From JBDIBB01 sp039812685 (GTDB taxonomy: Bacteria > Acidobacteriota > Vicinamibacteria > Vicinamibacterales > JAFNAJ01): a stretch of DNA of 51,148 bases. This document shows positions 42,363-49,645 of this stretch, one piece after another. Positions within the stretch are counted from its first letter, which is position 1. Each line of letters opens with the position of its first letter. The stretch spans positions 1 to 51,148 of the forward strand of contig JBDIBB010000014.1 in NCBI GenBank assembly GCA_039812685.1, given 5' to 3'. The notes under the pieces are model-generated. The model was not told the DNA's origin and made no database searches. It saw nothing but the letters and a program-made list of their open reading frames with translations. The translations under genes were made by a program, and so were the position numbers.

Positions 42363-42500
42363 CCTGGTCGCAATGATGCGAAGCGCCTCGGTGACGTAGT
42401 AGTCCTTCTCGACGAGCGCCGGCCGCAGGCCGCGCCCAGAGAAGTGCTCCGCAGCCTGCACGACGGCCTGCTGGAAATCCCGGTGTTCGCTGAGCTTCAT
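42353..42500 (-). pseudogene. AbiEii-like nucleotidyltransferase toxin, first 49 residues
   Basis: MKLSEHRDFQQAVVQAAEHF, then LRPALVEKDYYVTEALRIIA is the typical N-terminus of AbiEii/AbiGii (DUF1814) toxins, including the VEKDYYVTEALR box. At about 42353 it runs into the IS66 remnant, so the catalytic domain is lost. It overlaps its antitoxin gene by 4 bp. Confidence 0.85.
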
Positions 42501-43279
42501 ACGCGCCTGGCCTTCACCTGCCAGCGGCCGGCCGACGACAATCCCGCCAAGGCACCGAAGTCGAACCGTGACAGCGGATTGAGTGAGGCTCGCAACCGCC
42601 GCAACGTGGCGGGCGCCTTGCCGAGTTCGTCGCCCAGGGCGCCCAGGAGCGCGCGAACGCGCGGCGGCTCGGAGGCCGCAACGCTGAGCACGCGCTCGTA
42701 ACGCCCCCCTGCCTTCAGCAGTTGCAGCGTGCGACGGATCGTCTCGGCTTCGGACAACTCGCTCGTCCTCCCACCCCGGCGCAGAAAATCGAGGAGCGCA
42801 GCGTCATGTTCAGCGAGACGCCTCCAGGCGTCCGGTCTCCGGGTATGAACGACCGTATCGCGTCCCGCGAGCTTGCGGGGCAGACTGCCGGCGGTCGTGG
42901 CCACTTCGCTCCGGCCGGCCACCTGCGTCGTGAACCCGAGCAGATTCGCCGCCGCGAGGCCCGCCGGGAACATCGGCGCCCGGTCGGCGACGAGTTTTCG
43001 GAGCGCTACGGGGTCCGGGCGGCTGGGGCCCAACGCCGTGGGACGCGCGCGATAGTAGACACCCTTGCTGAGCCGCTGCAAGGAGCCGTCCCGCGCCAGC
43101 CGAGACAGCGCCTGGGCAACAGCGGTAAGGGGCGCGTTCGGGAAATCACGGAAGCGCCAGACCCGCTCGCCGCCCGTTTCGATGCGCTCACGAATGGCCT
43201 GGGCGACGGGTTGTCGTCCCCTCGCCCGGGCGGACGTGCTCCCGGAGTGCCTCAGATCGGCGCGTCGTCCAGACCGCAT
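42497..43279 (-). CDS. AbiEi-like antitoxin (DUF6088)
   Basis: This 260-aa protein has an N-terminal winged helix (IRERIETGGERVWRFRDF, VAQALSRLARDGSLQRLSKG, VYYRARPTALGPSRPDP) and the AbiEi-type C-terminal region (TVVHTRRPDAWRRLAEHDAA). It is the intact antitoxin of a pair whose toxin is truncated. I prefer ATG 43279 to 43306: the promoter TTGACA-N17-CAGAGT ends 6 bases before 43279, and 43306 would lie inside the spacer. Its N-terminal domain should bind the inverted repeat upstream. Confidence 0.8.
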   Translation of the reverse strand: MRSGRRADLRHSGSTSARARGRQPVAQAIRERIETGGERVWRFRDFPNAPLTAVAQALSRLARDGSLQRLSKGVYYRARPTALGPSRPDPVALRKLVADRAPMFPAGLAAANLLGFTTQVAGRSEVATTAGSLPRKLAGRDTVVHTRRPDAWRRLAEHDAALLDFLRRGGRTSELSEAETIRRTLQLLKAGGRYERVLSVAASEPPRVRALLGALGDELGKAPATLRRLRASLNPLSRFDFGALAGLSSAGRWQVKARRV

Positions 43280-43285
43280 GGATCC

Positions 43286-43336
43286 ACTCTGCGACGTGAC
43301 GTGCATTGTGTCAAGTTTTGCGTCGCTAAAACTTGA
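43286..43336 (-). promoter_or_regulatory. AbiE-type promoter and operator
   Basis: On the minus strand TTGACA (43309-43314), a 17-bp spacer and CAGAGT (43286-43291) form a promoter. The perfect inverted repeat TCAAGTTTT / AAAACTTGA (43311-43319, 43328-43336) overlaps the -35 box. AbiEi proteins are known to bind inverted repeats at their own promoter. Confidence 0.65.
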
Positions 43337-43461
43337 CGACGCTATTGGACCACGGCACCGAGCCGCCCGCCGGTGTCTGCAGGACCGCCATCCGAGGATC
43401 TGGAGATCAGGAGTCCGTTGCGGTTCCTTCAGCGTGGCACGCCGTCGGGGCCGGAAGTGAA

Positions 43462-43875
43462 TCAGTGGCTCAGGTGCTCGGACGGACCCAGGATCGCGAT
43501 CCCGCGAAAGGGGTGCAGTTCGAGGAGGTCCTTGTCGCCTGTGATGATCACGCCAGCGCGACCGTTCACCGCGGCCTCGAGGAGCTTGTCGTCGTGCGGA
43601 TCCCGACAGGCGCGCACCTGCTGGACGACTTCGATGATCTCCACCACGGACACAAGACGCGACAGGAGTTCCTCGCGACGTGCACGCGTGAGGTACGGAT
43701 CGAACTTCGGCGAGAGCAACCGCTCGAACAGCTCCTTCAGCGTGGCTTCGGTCGCGACGAGTTGCCCGCTGGACACGACCGCTTCGACGCAGCGCGCCGG
43801 TGCGGACGTGGACGACAGCACACCGCTGACGAACACGTTCGTGTCGATCACGACACGCTCACGCGCGGTCGGCAC
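43462..43875 (-). CDS. PIN-domain toxin (COG1569-like)
   Basis: This 137-aa PIN ribonuclease has Asp11 in VVIDTNVFVSGVL, Glu48 in TEATLKELFERL, Asp95/96 in CRDPHDDKLLEAA and Asp114/116 in IITGDKDLLEL, so the full acidic set is present. It overlaps its Phd-like antitoxin by 17 bp. It is the last toxin-antitoxin pair before attR, a position where addiction modules stabilise islands. Confidence 0.9.
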   Translation of the reverse strand: MPTARERVVIDTNVFVSGVLSSTSAPARCVEAVVSSGQLVATEATLKELFERLLSPKFDPYLTRARREELLSRLVSVVEIIEVVQQVRACRDPHDDKLLEAAVNGRAGVIITGDKDLLELHPFRGIAILGPSEHLSH

Positions 43876-44113
43876 GCAGGATCTCGTCGAGCTTGTCGTC
43901 GGTCAGGCCGGCGGCCGCAGCCTCCGCCGCAACGGCATTGCGCAGGTCGAGAAACGCCCGGGCATTGCCGGACCGCAGGCGCTGATAGTCCACCATCGAC
44001 AGGACCACCGCAACGTCGCGGTCCTGCCGCCGAATGACGACGGGTTCGCGCTGGGCGTCATCGATGATCGCGCCAAACCGGTTCTTGGCTTCGGTGGCGG
44101 CTACGGTCTTCAT
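43859..44113 (-). CDS. Phd/YefM-family antitoxin
   Basis: This 84-aa protein begins MKTVAATEAKNRFGAIIDDA, then PVVIRRQDRDVAVVLSMVDY, the Phd/YefM DNA-binding fold, with an Ala/Asp-rich helical tail for toxin neutralisation. I chose ATG 44113; the upstream in-frame ATG at 44197 would read through the attR tRNA fragment. Its promoter is one of the best in the window and ends directly before the ATG. Confidence 0.9.
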   Translation of the reverse strand: MKTVAATEAKNRFGAIIDDAQREPVVIRRQDRDVAVVLSMVDYQRLRSGNARAFLDLRNAVAAEAAAAGLTDDKLDEILRADRA

Positions 44114-44119
44114 GCGGCC

Positions 44120-44148
44120 ATGATAGCTGTAATAGCTTGAATAGTCAA
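44120..44148 (-). promoter_or_regulatory. Promoter of the phd/PIN pair
   Basis: The minus strand reads TTGACT (44143-44148), a 17-bp spacer and TATCAT (44120-44125). The -10 box ends 6 bases before the ATG at 44113, so transcription should start at or next to the start codon. AGCT-ATTAC-AGCT half-sites fill the spacer and are a likely antitoxin operator. Confidence 0.7.
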
Positions 44149-44165
44149 TATGGTCGCCGTTGTGG

Positions 44166-44210
44166 TCACACGGCGGGTGCCGGTGGTTCGAATCCACCAG
44201 CGCGCACCAA
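44166..44210 (+). repeat. attR (truncated tRNA-Val copy)
   Basis: This copies the tRNA-Val 3' half, starting at the anticodon TCACAC and ending at CACCAA. It lacks the 5' acceptor strand and D arm, so it is not a tRNA. It differs from attL by two bases. It marks the right end of the island. Confidence 0.92.
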
Positions 44211-44295
44211 CAATAAGCACAATCAAATCAGCAACTTGCGGCAGTGGCCTTGGTGCGCCTTCGGGGCCGTCCGGCCATTCGTGGATGCAGGGTGG
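44211..44295 (+). repeat. Flank homologous to the segment inside attL
   Basis: This is the partner of 180-264; both are at the same distance from the att core. It suggests that what lies right of attR began as the left end of a related, older element. Confidence 0.55.
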
Positions 44296-44368
44296 GGGCG
44301 AGGGGGGAGATTCCTCTCTCGGTGTCTCCCCGCCTCTCAAGGACATCTCAATGTTGCCTGAGGCATAC

Positions 44369-44389
44369 TGTTGCCCATTACGGGCAACA
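44369..44389. promoter_or_regulatory. TGTTGCCC-ATTAC-GGGCAACA palindrome at a start codon
   Basis: The perfect 8-bp arms (44369-44376, 44382-44389) with a 5-base loop end on the A of the ATG at 44389. A repressor bound here would cover the start of the broken gene that follows. Confidence 0.55.
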
Positions 44390-44886
44390 TGGCCTCATTA
44401 GACAACATCGCTCTTCTCGAAGAAGTCTTCAGACGGTTGAACGCTGTAACCCCGAACAGGGTGGACCGTCGAGCCCGACTCTGTCCCAGACGGCTCCCGT
44501 GACGCAACGTTCGTCATGGTTGCCGGCCCGGACGGCGCGACGGCCAGGATCCCCGTCGAGTATCGCTCGCGCCTCGAACCGCGAGACGTTGGGTCATTGC
44601 CGCGTCCAGCCCAGCGAACGCTCGCTGACCTGCTCGTGTACGCCCTGCTGAGCAGTCGCAGCGTGACGGCACTTGACCTCCGCCCCGCTGAGGCCGGTGC
44701 GAACGTCGCCGTCACGACTCCGTTCGACAACGTGGTGTTCGACCGCACGTCCCTTCAGCACGGCCTCTGCGTTGCCGCTCCGAGCAGGTCGTCGTTGACT
44801 TGATGACCGCCCCGGGGCGTGGTCCTGCGGAAGCCGAAGCGCTCATCGAATGGATGCGCGAACATACCAATGCCTGGCAGGCCTGA
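44389..44886 (+). pseudogene. Frameshifted antitoxin-like gene
   Basis: Three pieces in different frames read as one protein: MASLDNIALLEEVFRRLNAV, then WTVEPDSVPDGSRDATFVMV through LADLLVYALLSSRSVTALDL, and last RSEQVVVDLMTAPGRGPAEAEALIEWMREHTNAWQA, which stops at 44884-44886 (only parts are quoted). At least two indels separate them, near 44462 and 44770. The last codons overlap the start of the next gene by 17 bp, the usual TA spacing. I do not recognise the family beyond its probable role as first gene of a two-gene module. Confidence 0.55.
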
Positions 44887-44947
44887 CCCCCAATACGTCG
44901 TCGCCCGTGAAGTGCTACTCGATGCGCTCGAGGCGCTCGGACCGCAA
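44870..44947 (+). pseudogene. N-terminal scrap of a partner gene
   Basis: MPGRPDPQYVVAREVLLDAL, then EALGPQL resembles the start of small nucleotidyltransferase-like proteins that form pairs with DNA-binding partners. Recognisable sequence ends near 44947, and a GC-rich unrelated stretch up to the SNF2 gene follows. It is deleted rather than frameshifted. Confidence 0.45.
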
Positions 44948-45099
44948 TTGCGCCCCCCGGGCCCGATGGAACCCAAACAGCCGGAGGTGAGAGGGGCGTG
45001 CCGCGCGCGCGGTGAACGCCAGCCACCTCCGCCATCTCCGCTTGCTCCCGACGTGCGCGCCCGTCGTACACTCTGGCCACGCGGTCGCACACCGCTCAC

Positions 45100-47811
45100 A
45101 TGCCGACCGCTGTCCACTCGTTCAACCTCGGCCTGACGCCCCACGGCCGTCTCTTCCTCGAGCCCGCCCACGATGGGTTGCCGTTGCCGCCCGACGCCGG
45201 GCAACGGCTGGTGGCGGCCTTCGCCCGCGGGCCCGAGCATGGGTTGCTGCACCTCGGCGCGGTCGAGGTGGGCACGCCGCTGCCGCTGGCGCTCGCCTAC
45301 TGGCGCGACTTCGCCAGGCGCTTCGTGAGCGCCGTCTGCGGCCAGACGCAGACAGAGCGCGAGCGCCAGTTCGTCCCGCCCCCGAAACCTGCCGAGTTCG
45401 AAGCGCTCTTGTTGACGGCGCCGCCGATGCCCGGCGCGGAGTACCTGACGCCTGGCGTGCTCGAGTCTTCGTGGGACGCCCTGGGCGCGGCGTTCGAGGC
45501 GGAGTTCGCCGAGTCGAAGGCGGGCTCGATCGAGGAGTTCCTGCAGCAGCGGAATGCCGCCTGGCACACCGTGGGCCGCGTCCATTTCAACCTCGCGGAG
45601 AATCGCCTCGACCCCGACGCGCCCTTCGCCTTTCTCGCCACCTACACCGCAACGCTGTCTACGCAGGGAAAGCCACAGCACCTGCCCCTTGGCCGCGCGC
45701 TCTCGGAATACGCGGGCACGGCGAACCGGCCGCGGCTGCTCTCGCTGTTGGTGCCAGTGCAACGTGCCGCGGAGCAGTGCGCCTGGGTCAAGGCGATGGT
45801 CGACACCGGTGACATCTACGAGCCGCTGCGGTGGACAGCCGGCGAGGCGTTCCAGTTGCTCACCGATCTGCCCCGGCTCGAGGCTGCCGGCGTCATCGTG
45901 CGCGTTCCTGGCACGTGGCGTTCCAACCGCCCGCCGCGCCCACGGGTGGGCGCCGTCGTCGGCTCAGGTGCTCCGGCGGGCGTGGGGACCGGAGCGCTGC
46001 TCGATTTCGCGATGGAGGTGACGCTCGACGGCGAGCGCCTGACCCCAAAGGAAATCGACGACCTGCTCGCGGCCACCGACGGGCTGCACCTGGTTCGTGG
46101 CCGCTGGGTCGAGGTCGATCGCTCCAGACTGCGCCGCATGCTCGATGAGTTCCGCGTCGTCGAGCAAGCCGCGGCAACGCACGGCCTCGACCTTGCCTCA
46201 GCGATGCGGTTGCTGGCAGGCGCCCAACTCGGATCCGCCGTTCCCGTCGAGACCGACGCCGCAGACTGGTCGCGCGTGACCGCGGGGCCGTGGCTGGCAG
46301 ACACCCTCGACGCTCTCCGCCGACCCGAGGTGCTCGCACGCCTCGATCCCGGCGACGAGTTGAAGGCCACGCTTCGTCCCTACCAGCACGCGGGCGTTCG
46401 CTGGCTGCACCTGCTGTCGAGCCTCGGGCTTGGCGCCTGCCTCGCCGACGACATGGGTCTCGGCAAGACGATGCAGGTGCTCGCGCTGCTGTTGGTACGC
46501 CGGAGACAGAACGGCCGCCGCAAACGGCGCACCAGCCTCATCGTCGCCCCCGCATCACTCGTCGCCAACTGGGAATCAGAGGTCGGACGGTTCGCCCCGA
46601 CCCTGCGGACGCTCGTCGCGCACCCATCCGTCACGGCTCCTGAGCAGATCCGCGCGCTCGACACTGAGGCCGCGCGGGAGTTCGACCTGGTCGTGACCAG
46701 CTATGGGACCCTCATGCGTTCGCCGCGTCTTTCAGAGATCGCGTGGGATCTCGCAATCCTGGACGAAGCGCAGGCGATCAAGAACCCGCACGCGAAACAA
46801 ACCCGCGCCGTCAAGCGGCTCGACGCGAATGCCAGGATCGCGCTCACCGGCACGCCCGTGGAGAACCGGACCGGCGACCTCTGGTCGATCTTCGACTTCA
46901 TCAACGCCGGTCTGCTCGGCACCGCGGCCGAGTTCGGCCGCTACACGAAACGGATCACCACGTCCCCCCACCTGGGATACGGACCGCTCCGGGCCCTGGT
47001 GCGCCCGTACATCCTCAGGCGGCTCAAGTCCGATCGATCCGTCATCGCCGACCTGCCGGAGAAGACCGAAGTGAAGGCCTTCTGCGCCCTGACCCGCAAG
47101 CAGGCGGCGCTCTACGAGCACAGCGTCGAGGAACTGCGCGCCGCGTTGCAGTCGGCACGAGGGATCGCGCGCAAGGGCCTGGTGCTCGCGTTTCTCACGC
47201 GTCTCAAGCAGATCTGCAATCACCCCTCCCAATGGACCGGCGACGGCGCGTGGGCCGAGGCCGACAGCGGCAAACTCGCGCGCCTGCGCGAAATCGTCGA
47301 GGTGATCGCCGCCCGGCAGGAGAAGACGCTGGTGTTCACGCAGTTCCGCGAGATCGCGGAGCCTCTGGCCGCCTTCCTGGCGTCGGTGTTCGGACGTCCC
47401 GGACTCGTGCTGCACGGCGGCACCGCGGTGACGTCCCGCCGCGCGTTGGTCAAGCAGTTCCAGGAAGACGAGCGCGTGCCGTTCTTCGTGCTCTCGCTCA
47501 AAGCGGGAGGCACCGGGCTGAACCTGACAGCAGCCACCCACGTGATTCACTTCGATCGCTGGTGGAACCCGGCAGTGGAGGATCAGGCCACCGATCGGGC
47601 CTACCGGATCGGACAGGCGAAGAACGTGCTCGTCCACACGCTGTTGTGCCGCGGCACCGTCGAGGAGAAGATTGACGCGCTCGTCGAGTCCAAGCGGCAG
47701 GTGTCGCGTGACCTGCTCGAAGCCGGCCCCGAGGCACTGCTGACCGAGATGAGCAATGACGATCTGCTGCGGTTGGTCGCGCTCGACCTCCGCACCGCGT
47801 CGCAGGAGTAG
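45100..47811 (+). CDS. SNF2-family helicase
   Basis: This 903-aa protein has an N-terminal SNF2-associated region of about 400 residues (the bacterial DUF3670-like part with LPRLEAAGVIVRVPGTWR). The SNF2 motor follows: ADDMGLGKTMQVLALLL near 450, ILDEAQAIKNP near 552, LTGTPVENR, and in the second lobe LVFTQFREIAEPL, SLKAGGTGLNLTAA and DQATDRAYRIGQ. It lies outside the island and is coupled (3-bp gap) to a SWIM zinc-finger protein, a pair conserved in many bacteria with no settled function. Members of this group swivel or remodel protein-DNA complexes. Confidence 0.92.
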   Translation: MPTAVHSFNLGLTPHGRLFLEPAHDGLPLPPDAGQRLVAAFARGPEHGLLHLGAVEVGTPLPLALAYWRDFARRFVSAVCGQTQTERERQFVPPPKPAEFEALLLTAPPMPGAEYLTPGVLESSWDALGAAFEAEFAESKAGSIEEFLQQRNAAWHTVGRVHFNLAENRLDPDAPFAFLATYTATLSTQGKPQHLPLGRALSEYAGTANRPRLLSLLVPVQRAAEQCAWVKAMVDTGDIYEPLRWTAGEAFQLLTDLPRLEAAGVIVRVPGTWRSNRPPRPRVGAVVGSGAPAGVGTGALLDFAMEVTLDGERLTPKEIDDLLAATDGLHLVRGRWVEVDRSRLRRMLDEFRVVEQAAATHGLDLASAMRLLAGAQLGSAVPVETDAADWSRVTAGPWLADTLDALRRPEVLARLDPGDELKATLRPYQHAGVRWLHLLSSLGLGACLADDMGLGKTMQVLALLLVRRRQNGRRKRRTSLIVAPASLVANWESEVGRFAPTLRTLVAHPSVTAPEQIRALDTEAAREFDLVVTSYGTLMRSPRLSEIAWDLAILDEAQAIKNPHAKQTRAVKRLDANARIALTGTPVENRTGDLWSIFDFINAGLLGTAAEFGRYTKRITTSPHLGYGPLRALVRPYILRRLKSDRSVIADLPEKTEVKAFCALTRKQAALYEHSVEELRAALQSARGIARKGLVLAFLTRLKQICNHPSQWTGDGAWAEADSGKLARLREIVEVIAARQEKTLVFTQFREIAEPLAAFLASVFGRPGLVLHGGTAVTSRRALVKQFQEDERVPFFVLSLKAGGTGLNLTAATHVIHFDRWWNPAVEDQATDRAYRIGQAKNVLVHTLLCRGTVEEKIDALVESKRQVSRDLLEAGPEALLTEMSNDDLLRLVALDLRTASQE

Positions 47812-47814
47812 CGA

Positions 47815-48579
47815 GTGGATTACTTTGGATGGCGTCCCTACGTCAGCGTCGCCGCGCGCCGGCACCAGGCGGCTCGCCTGCTGAGCGGCTTCAAGAAGGC
47901 GGGCCGTGAGGTTTCGCCGATCAAGATCGAAGGCCGGAAGATCGCGACCACGTTCTGGGGAACGGCTTGGTGCGAGACCCTGGAACGCTACAGCGACTAC
48001 GCGAACCGGCTGCCGCGGGGACGCACCTACGTCCGCAACGGGTCGGTGGTGGACCTTCAGGTGGCACGAGGCAAGGTGACGGCGCTGGTGAGCGGGTCCG
48101 AGGTCTATGAGGTGAAGGTCGAGGTGGCCCCCCTCCCGGCGACGCAGTGGAGGGCGCTCCGTCGCGACTGCACCGGCGCCATCGACTCGGTCGTCGAGTT
48201 GCTGCAGGGACGCCTGTCCGCGGGAGTCATGGCACGCGTCTGCGCGCCGCAGACCGGCCTGTTCCCGGGACCGAAGGAGATCGCGTTCCGCTGCAGTTGC
48301 CCGGACTGGGCCGGGATGTGCAAGCACGTGTCCGCGGTTCTGTACGGCATCGGCGCCCGACTCGACAGCCGGCCAGAACTGCTGTTCCTGCTGCGGAGCG
48401 TCAACCCGCAGGATCTCATCGCGAAGGCCGACTCTGGGCTCCGATCGAGGAAGGCGCGCAGGGAGAAGGTGCTCGATGCCGGTAACCTCTCTGAGATCTT
48501 CGGCATCGACATCGCCAGCTCATCGCCGCGCGCAGCGCCGCCGGTGCGCCGGAGAGCCACCAGGCGGAAGACCCCGTAG
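47815..48579 (+). CDS. SWIM zinc-finger protein
   Basis: This 254-aa protein has the SWIM motif CSCPDWAGMCKH near residues 160-171 (CxCx6CxH), preceded by WGTAWCETLERYSDYANRLP and RGRTYVRNGSVVDLQVARG, typical of the SNF2-partner family. It starts with GTG 47815; AGGAG lies 8 bases upstream, inside the SNF2 stop region. SWIM domains bind DNA or proteins. It is expected to work with the SNF2 motor encoded just upstream. Confidence 0.92.
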   Translation: MDYFGWRPYVSVAARRHQAARLLSGFKKAGREVSPIKIEGRKIATTFWGTAWCETLERYSDYANRLPRGRTYVRNGSVVDLQVARGKVTALVSGSEVYEVKVEVAPLPATQWRALRRDCTGAIDSVVELLQGRLSAGVMARVCAPQTGLFPGPKEIAFRCSCPDWAGMCKHVSAVLYGIGARLDSRPELLFLLRSVNPQDLIAKADSGLRSRKARREKVLDAGNLSEIFGIDIASSSPRAAPPVRRRATRRKTP

Positions 48580-48707
48580 AGCCGGGCATGGGACTATTTC
48601 GCGCCTCCCCAACAGGTCCACGGAATCAGGCTCGCGGGGCGTGCATGCAGCGTCCGCGGGTCTCGAAAACTGTCCTGTCCAGACCGGCGGATCGCCGGCG
48701 GATCGTG

Positions 48708-48736
48708 TTGCGCCAAGACGACCCTTGGAGTAGCCT
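48708..48736 (+). promoter_or_regulatory. Promoter of the 48.7-kb TA pair
   Basis: TTGCGC (48708-48713), a 17-bp spacer and TAGCCT (48731-48736) end 6 bases before the ATG. No Shine-Dalgarno sequence is present (GATTTC-ATG), so a leaderless mRNA is likely. Confidence 0.55.
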
Positions 48737-48742
48737 GATTTC

Positions 48743-48943
48743 ATGACCAGTGTGCAGGAGATCACCGGCGCCGTGATGCGCCTCCCGAAGAAGGACCTCG
48801 CCCGATTCCGGAAGTGGTTTGCGGAGTACGATGCGGCGGCCTGGGACCTTCAAATCAAGGAGGACGCGACGGACGGCAAGCTCGACACGTTGGTTCGGGA
48901 GGCGAGGCGCGACCACCGGGCAGGTCGCGCCAAGGCCCTGTGA
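48743..48943 (+). CDS. Small antitoxin-like protein
   Basis: This 66-aa protein (MTSVQEITGAVMRLPKKDLA, then FRKWFAEYDAAAWDLQIKED) resembles short helical addiction-module antitoxins paired with RelE/ParE toxins. The charged end (REARRDHRAGRAKAL) should contact the toxin. Its stop overlaps the toxin GTG start by 4 bp (GTGA). Confidence 0.8.
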   Translation: MTSVQEITGAVMRLPKKDLARFRKWFAEYDAAAWDLQIKEDATDGKLDTLVREARRDHRAGRAKAL

Positions 48944-49278
48944 AGCATTTCGCCACGGCGAAGTTCTGGCGCTGCTGCAGGGCGCTGCCCATGGACGTGC
49001 AGGAACTTGCAGATCGCTGTTTTTCCCTTCTCAAGTCGGATTCCGCGCACGCGTCGCTTCACTTCAAGAGAGTCGGTTCCCTCTGGTCGGTCCGCGTCGG
49101 ACTGCACTATCGCGCCCTGGCTACCGACGGGGATGCCGACGGCGAAGTCGTCTGGTTCTGGGTCGGCACGCACGCCGACTACGACAAGCTGGTGGGGCGA
49201 AAAGCGGTGACGCGCTCGCCGAAGGCATCGCGGCGGACGACGACGGCCAAGTCACCACGGACTCGCCGACGGGAGTAG
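48940..49278 (+). CDS. RelE/ParE-family toxin
   Basis: This 112-aa protein (KHFATAKFWRCCRALPMDVQ, then LHFKRVGSLWSVRVGLHYRA, then VVWFWVGTHADYDKLV) has the RelE barrel with the SVRVGLHYRAL strand and the closing GTHADYDK. The start is GTG, coupled to the antitoxin stop. The end is a basic tail (SRRTTTAKSPRTRRRE) longer than usual for the family. It would cleave mRNA at the ribosome or act on gyrase; which one cannot be told. Confidence 0.85.
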   Translation: MKHFATAKFWRCCRALPMDVQELADRCFSLLKSDSAHASLHFKRVGSLWSVRVGLHYRALATDGDADGEVVWFWVGTHADYDKLVGRKAVTRSPKASRRTTTAKSPRTRRRE

Positions 49279-49287
49279 TCAGAAGTC

Positions 49288-49476
49288 GGCTCAGACGCGT
49301 GCCGCCTGGGCATCTCCGTGAACCGCCTGAACGAACTCATTCTGGGCAAGCGCGGCGTCACGGCCGACACGGCCTTGCGTCTCGCGCGCTGCTTCTCGAC
49401 AACGCCCCAACTCTGGATGCACCTGCAGGCTGACTGGGATCTCCACCAGGCCATCAGGCGCGGGCCGCCCGCCTGA
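49288..49476 (+). pseudogene. HigA-type antitoxin, N-terminally truncated
   Basis: RLGISVNRLNELILGKRGVT, then ADTALRLARCFSTTPQLWMH is the second half of the HigA/VapI HTH domain and its C-terminus. The first helices are missing: an in-frame stop lies at 49276, and only a GTG at 49318 could start it. No toxin gene is next to it in the right orientation. Confidence 0.75.
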
Positions 49477-49645
49477 AGCGCGGCCGGCTGATCGAACGGT
49501 CACGGTCGTCACGAAACATTGACAAATGGTTACATGTCCCGGGGACCCCGCCGGCCTACGGAAACGCCGGCACTGAGGCGCCGCTGAATCCGGCGGCTCC
49601 ATCTCGGCGCCGCGGCGCTATCCTTACGGGTCTGGAGGTGCCCCC

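Larger units (their letters stand above)
135..44210. mobile_element. tRNA-Val-integrated defence island (attL to attR)
   Basis: The element is bounded by a 45-bp direct repeat of the tRNA-Val 3' half at 135-179 and 44166-44210. It has an XRE regulator and a replication initiator at its left end, a tyrosine-integrase stump at its right end, and about 40 kb of defence-type cargo between. If circular, the integrase would sit beside the regulator/rep module, as in integrative plasmids and satellites. No conjugation or capsid genes are visible. The integrase lacks its N-terminal half and abuts an IS66 remnant, so the element is probably immobile unless helped in trans. The boundaries are seen in the sequence; past mobility is inferred. 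Confidence 0.85.

Noticed and set aside
44166..44210. A second functional tRNA gene
   Set aside because: The 5' acceptor strand, the D arm and half of the anticodon stem are missing; it is the att repeat.
45100..48579. SNF2 plus SWIM genes as part of the island (DISARM-like)
   Set aside because: They lie outside attR and lack DISARM methyltransferase, PLD and DUF1998 partners. The pair is common in bacteria on its own.
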